Origin: Apus apus
Lineage: Eukaryota > Chordata > Aves > Apodiformes > Apodidae
Length of the DNA stretch: 64,000 bases
Direction of reading: 5' to 3'
NCBI RefSeq assembly: GCF_020740795.1
Contig: NC_067282.1
Span: 149,406,858-149,470,857, forward strand
Below the pieces are notes generated by a model. The model worked only from the letters and a program-made list of their open reading frames with translations. It was not told the DNA's origin and searched no databases. The position numbers and the translations under genes are program-made. Below, piece after piece: positions 59,338-64,000 of this stretch; within the stretch, counting starts at the first letter, position 1; each line of letters starts with the position of its first letter.

Positions 59338-60854
59338 TAATATCAAGTAAATTCACAGAAATTAATCAGAAGTTCAGTTCTCTCTTAAAAAAAAGGATCA
59401 GCAAGCTGAATGCCTTGATGGTCATTTAAGTAATAGTAAGCAAGCCAGCCCTGGGATGGACCTAGATTATTGTTCACTTTTGCAATATCCTGATTACAGT
59501 AAGGCCACTGAATATAACTCAGTAAGCAACTGTGCTGTTGAATTACAGGAAAGATAGGTAGATGCTGAAGGACATAATTTGCAGAGTAGTTTCCCAAGTT
59601 GTCATTTGGTCCAATAGGTATGTATTTCTCCTGTTCATTATGTGAGATGTTAAGATCCCAGATTCCCTTTTGCACAGCTTGCAACTTAATAGTGCTTGTG
59701 ACTTTTAAACAAGATGTGTCTAAAAATATATGGAACTTTATTACTACTTTTGGAGACCCTTTTCCGTCATACAATTAACTGTGGTTCTAACTTTTGGCTT
59801 AATCTCATGGTTTCCTAAAAACAGACAAAAATGCTTGACTTCATTAATGCAGTGGCATCTTGGTCTCCTGAACCAAGTGAATTTTAAATTGGTTATTAGA
59901 TCTGCAGAAGAAATACAACTGCAAATGAGCAGAGTTCCCTTCTGGGCTGTGGGACAGCATGATTGTCAAGAGTCCTGTTTGCTAACTGTGACAGGAAACA
60001 TAGTAGATCAAACACTGTTCTTGGCATGTGGGTTGTCTGCGTTCTGTTTTCTCTTGCTTTGAGACCAAGCACATCTACTTTCATGTAGAGGTCAGTGAGT
60101 CCAGATTCCTCTCAGTTCATTGCTCTTCAATTTATGATGACACTTTGAAGCTCTGTTGGTTTGGTTGGGTTTTTTCCTCAGCTTTTATATGTTTTATAAC
60201 TGAACAATTTACTTGAACAACCCACCAACTGCAGCAGGAGGAGTTGAAGTGGAATATCTCACTCTAGTCTTAACAGATATTAGGCAGTAAACATAAATAG
60301 AACATGTGAGAAAAAGGAGAAAAAGGGTTTTTTTGTGGCACAGAGGTTCTTAGGCTCTGCTATACTTGTTGCAGTATCATGGTGTGAGGACAAAAATCTC
60401 TCTTTTTAAGCTCTTCTGGGGTTGTCAAGAGCCAAGAAGCATTTCTGAAAGCAAATGCCAGACTGGAAACTATGCCCTAAGGTGTGTTATCTTCATCTCT
60501 AATTTTTAAGGCTTCCTCCCCTCCGTAAGGTTTGAATTGTGTTTTATACATGTTAGACCTCACATACAGAAATTGAACAGTGGTCTGACTGGTAAATTGC
60601 AATCAATTCTTTCTTGAGGAGGGCTGTGAAACAAAGGCATTTTTAATCTTCCTAGAATATTCAGTAGGTTGTCTAGATTCAGAGCATAACAGCAGACCCT
60701 GATCATCACTAGGAATTGCAAGATTTTATTTAAAATTTGTGAGCAATTAAGACAGACTGTCTTCTTTCAGTATGACAGTAACCAGCTTGATTGTGGTCTA
60801 AATAGATGGAGAAAGTCAGTGTAGTTAGAGGGAGCAGAATGAAACATTCCTGCT

Positions 60855-60923
60855 ATTGTTAATGCCTTTGGGGGCCACTTTTGGTATATAGTCTTCATTA
60901 GAAGTTTTTTGGCCATTGGATTC
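60855..60923. repeat. Direct repeat copy A (about 70 bp)
   Basis: Shares TTAATGCCTTTGGGG-CCACTTTTGGTATATA and ATTAGAAGTT-TTTGGC-ATTGGA with copy B at 63475, with a 6-versus-9-bp difference in the middle. Family unknown. Confidence 0.8.
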
Positions 60924-63474
60924 AATCATGAGTTTAAGATGTTGGAATATCCTTGAAGAACATCCCTGTTTTAAATGTCGTACAAGGCCTTCATATACAA
61001 TATGCTCATGCCAAATGTGGATGGAAGGCTACCAGTTCAGTGTTGGCTAGAAGGTCAGCTTGTTGAACAGGTTGCCAAAAAGAGTCCTTGGAGGAAAGGC
61101 TCAACTCCAAAACCAATTTGCAGTTTTTTCTAAAGATATCAGTAGTTCCAGTTTGTACAAGTAGCACTTGACAAGCTTGGTGCCCAAAGGCTTTAAAGAA
61201 ATGCACATGTAGAAGAAGCTTTTGAGCTTGTGCTTTCTACAAGTAGTGCTATTCTAGTGCTTCATTTTTTGCTTTGCAGGTGGCACCACCTTTGCAGCCA
61301 ACATTGATTCAAACTGTTGTTCATTGTTGGACTACTTTCAGCAGGAAGCTGGCTGCAAGGTAGCATGGTAGAGTCAACCCCTGAGCAGGGAACTTGTGTA
61401 GCTTTCTCCCTGGATTTAGGAATGAGCTGTTTTACTGTCTTTCTCATACATGGTTGGAAATAAGGAATCCAGGCATGCAAACTCTAGAATAGAAATCAAC
61501 CAGCAAGGGAGACTCTTTGCAGCTGCAGGCATTTATTAGATCTAATGGACAATGGTAGCAGGTACGAAATGGGAATGTGTCAACCATCATGGCAAGTTAG
61601 TAACATACCACGTCACAGTCACTATTTACACTTGTAAAATACAATAAATGTTGTAAAAGGATTGGCTGTGTGCAGTAATGTGAGGAAAAGCACGTCGAGA
61701 TTACTTTTGTTTGTTTCTGTCATTATTTTTGAAGTTAGTTGTGACGAATCCTCGCTTGCTAATGTCAGATCTGATTCACTGAAATAATCCCCTAAAATTC
61801 AGTGAGATAAAACTTTACTCCCATTTACCGTGTTGTCAGTGATCCAGTTAGGTGGAAGTGAAGCACTTTCTGACCAGATTTTTTACAGGGTGTGGAAGTC
61901 TGGTCACAAGAACCCTCTAATGAAAAATACCTAGATTTTACATCAGGCTCTCTTGACTGTGGTGCTTTAAAGGCTTTCTGTGTGAAAGTAGAAAATCTAA
62001 TCTCTGTGTGCTCCATTGGCAATGCATTTTTGCTGGACATTGTCGAGGTTGAAAGCTGCTGGCCCATAATGAGCCGGCAAGGATATTACTTGGCTTTAAG
62101 GAAAACGCTGTCATTTATGTTCCCACGACCCTTTCTATTCTCTCTATCAGTTTCTTAAATAAGAGAGACTTAATGTAAGCTGGAAGCATTTTTAGGTTTT
62201 TTTGCTCCCTTAAGCTGCACTGATCTTCTTTATGCTTTTTTTCTTTTTGCCAAACTTCTAAAAAATTCTCTCACTTAGATGGCATCTTTCATTTGAATTA
62301 TTCTGGGCATGTGCATACATACTCTGAACTTAACACTTTTAAAAGGAATTCTGAGTTCCACGTCCATCCTGGCATTACCACAAACTCATTGGAGGTGCTT
62401 GGGAAATTGTGCACCCTAGTTTTCATCTTGTAGTACATGAGTGCTGGGAGGTGATTCTTGACAACTGCACTCAAAGGACAGTTTCCAGCAGTTCAGGGTG
62501 CTGGAGGCAGGGACCTGTTCTGGTTCTCCCAAGGCATGTTGCAGTGCAGAGGCGACGTGTTGATGGGCTAGTTACAGGTCTCTGGTGGATCTAACTCTGG
62601 TTTTTCTTTTCTGCTGCCTCTCTAAATTTGTTATTCTCTTCAAACAATGTTCTTTCTACTGCTGACTCCTTCACCTTTTTTACTTCATGTTTTCTTCTTC
62701 CCTAGCTCTGCCCACCATGGTTCCACATGCTCTTTTCTTGGTTCCTCCTGTTTTTTTTCCCCCAAGATAAGGAAATGTATCTGTTCAATTCCATGTGTTA
62801 CTTACAGGTAGCTAGAAAACAACAGTGGAACTCTTTTAGCCTAATTCTGTTAACTGGCTGTCTTTTGCCATGGTTTTCTCTGAAACTTTTTTTGAAGAAG
62901 TGGCTGGTGAGGAGTTAACAAAGAGGAGCTGAAAAAATGTGTACAATATTGTTGTTAAGAGATTTCTCAAGGCTCACATTGAGAATATCTTGGAGACAAA
63001 CACGTATCAGGGCTAAGCTGGTTTAAAGGTGCAGTGGGTGATATTTCCTTGTATGCTGATAATACAGTTTCATTTTTCTGTTTATTTTCTGAAGATTAGA
63101 TGATTTTTATGCAATAATGGGGCATGGAGTTGAAGTCTTGATTGACTTGAGAGGCAAGGTGCTTGTATTTCTTCAGTGTTTTGTTTCTACCTCTAGAAAT
63201 AAGAAGCAATTTTTAAACTATTAGAGGACTAAGTGGCAAATTCTGGGAGTCTTTCTATGACTGACACTTTCTATTATTTTGAGGCTATTTAATCATTCCA
63301 TAAATGTGGATTACGAGTTGACTTATCAGCAAGAAACAGCAAAATGCAGGTTAAACTTAGCATTAAAAAGAGAAAACATATTTACATGGTAAATAACACA
63401 CAGGAATCCTATGGTTTGAGATTTGGGTTTGTGTGTCATACTGGGAATTCTGTTGGAAGCCTGTAATTTTTGCA

Positions 63475-63549
63475 ATTATTAATGCCTTTGGGGACCACTT
63501 TTGGTATATAATAAACTTGATTAGAAGTTATTTGGCTATTGGACTTGAT
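63475..63549. repeat. Direct repeat copy B (about 70 bp)
   Basis: Second copy, same orientation, 2.6 kb downstream. Flanks of the two copies do not match, so the unit is short and discrete. Confidence 0.8.
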
Positions 63550-64000
63550 TTTTTTTTTTCCCCTTCCCTATCCAAACTGAAAAAAAAACACCTCAGAAAA
63601 TGCAATTTGTGTATGTGATGAAGAAATGAAGCAATACAGTGAAGAATTGGCATCAGTTTTGTCCTTGGTCTCCTTTGGACTTTCCTGATTGTTCTCATTT
63701 GTAACCTTCTTTTTTTGTGCCCTCCTGCACACAACCCTTGTAAATGCATTTTCAAAACACCAATTAGTAAGGAAAGAAACAGCTTTGTCTCAAGGTGAGC
63801 ACTTTTCAAACAACAGCTCTTTTTTTTGTTTGTTTTTTTCGTAAACCTTTGGCTCTACTTCTCCAGGAAACTTTTTCCAAGCCTTCCTTAGAGATCTGAA
63901 CAGCAAGATAGTGCAGCTGCTTTTTTCTTTTCTGAGGGGGGTGTCTTCCCCCATGGCTTAACTCTGAATATTAGGATGGGGGGAACAGGAAGGTTTTCCC

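Noticed and set aside
59385-59774. 129-codon minus-strand open frame in TMEM263 intron 3
   Set aside because: It starts at TTG right after a TAA, so it has no upstream extension. Its length is within chance expectation for the number of frames examined, and no family was recognised.
61825-62158. Overlapping 80- and 88-codon frames on opposite strands in TMEM263 intron 3
   Set aside because: Neither encodes the glycine-rich membrane segments expected for the next TMEM263 exon, and no acceptor in matching phase introduces them.

Overview
The window looks like nuclear DNA from a bird. It is about 40% G+C, with long introns, GT-AG splice sites and one CpG-island promoter. The only clear interspersed repeats are CR1 (chicken repeat 1) LINE 3' ends carrying the typical ATTCTRTGA-like terminus. 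The two genes I can recognise lie head-to-tail on the + strand: the 3' part of RIC8B (synembryn-B) and the 5' part of TMEM263 (formerly C12orf23). This is the order known in amniotes (human 12q23.3; chicken chromosome 1). The species cannot be fixed from the sequence alone.

Layout. 1-2134: RIC8B intron. 2135-20194: seven RIC8B coding exons (2135-2229, 6599-6752, 7098-7193, 9718-9862, 10009-10153, 11684-11803, 20083-20194). All have GT-AG borders and compatible phases. Joined, they give 867 nt, which is 288 residues plus a stop, the C-terminal half of the protein. 20195 to about 20490: short 3' UTR with AATAAA at 20463. About 20490-50250: some 30 kb without a recognisable gene, holding one CR1 copy, another CR1 fragment, several AT-rich blocks that look like conserved non-coding elements, one CpG-dense hairpin-bearing segment at 40.7 kb and an isolated CpG cluster at 27.7 kb. 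About 50260-51560: CpG island, taken as the TMEM263 promoter with a non-coding exon 1 ending at 50938. 55469-55595: probable second 5' UTR exon. 59248-59317: first coding exon of TMEM263 (21 codons plus one base). The rest of that protein lies beyond 64000.

The two genes are not functionally linked in any way the sequence shows. RIC8B is a chaperone and exchange factor for Galpha-s/olf subunits. TMEM263 is a small membrane protein needed for normal growth in birds and mammals. Most of the apparent ORFs elsewhere, including the very long ones inside the CpG island, are chance or composition artefacts.

I did not find a clearly new biological system. The items most worth checking are an inverted pair of CTCF-like sites in the last RIC8B intron (16095-16138), a dense homeodomain/PBX-MEIS-like block at 19.4 kb, the CpG-rich hairpin element at 40.7 kb, a skippable 120-nt penultimate RIC8B exon with a weak donor, an exon-like 60-nt segment in TMEM263 intron 1, and a 70-bp direct repeat pair in the last TMEM263 intron.
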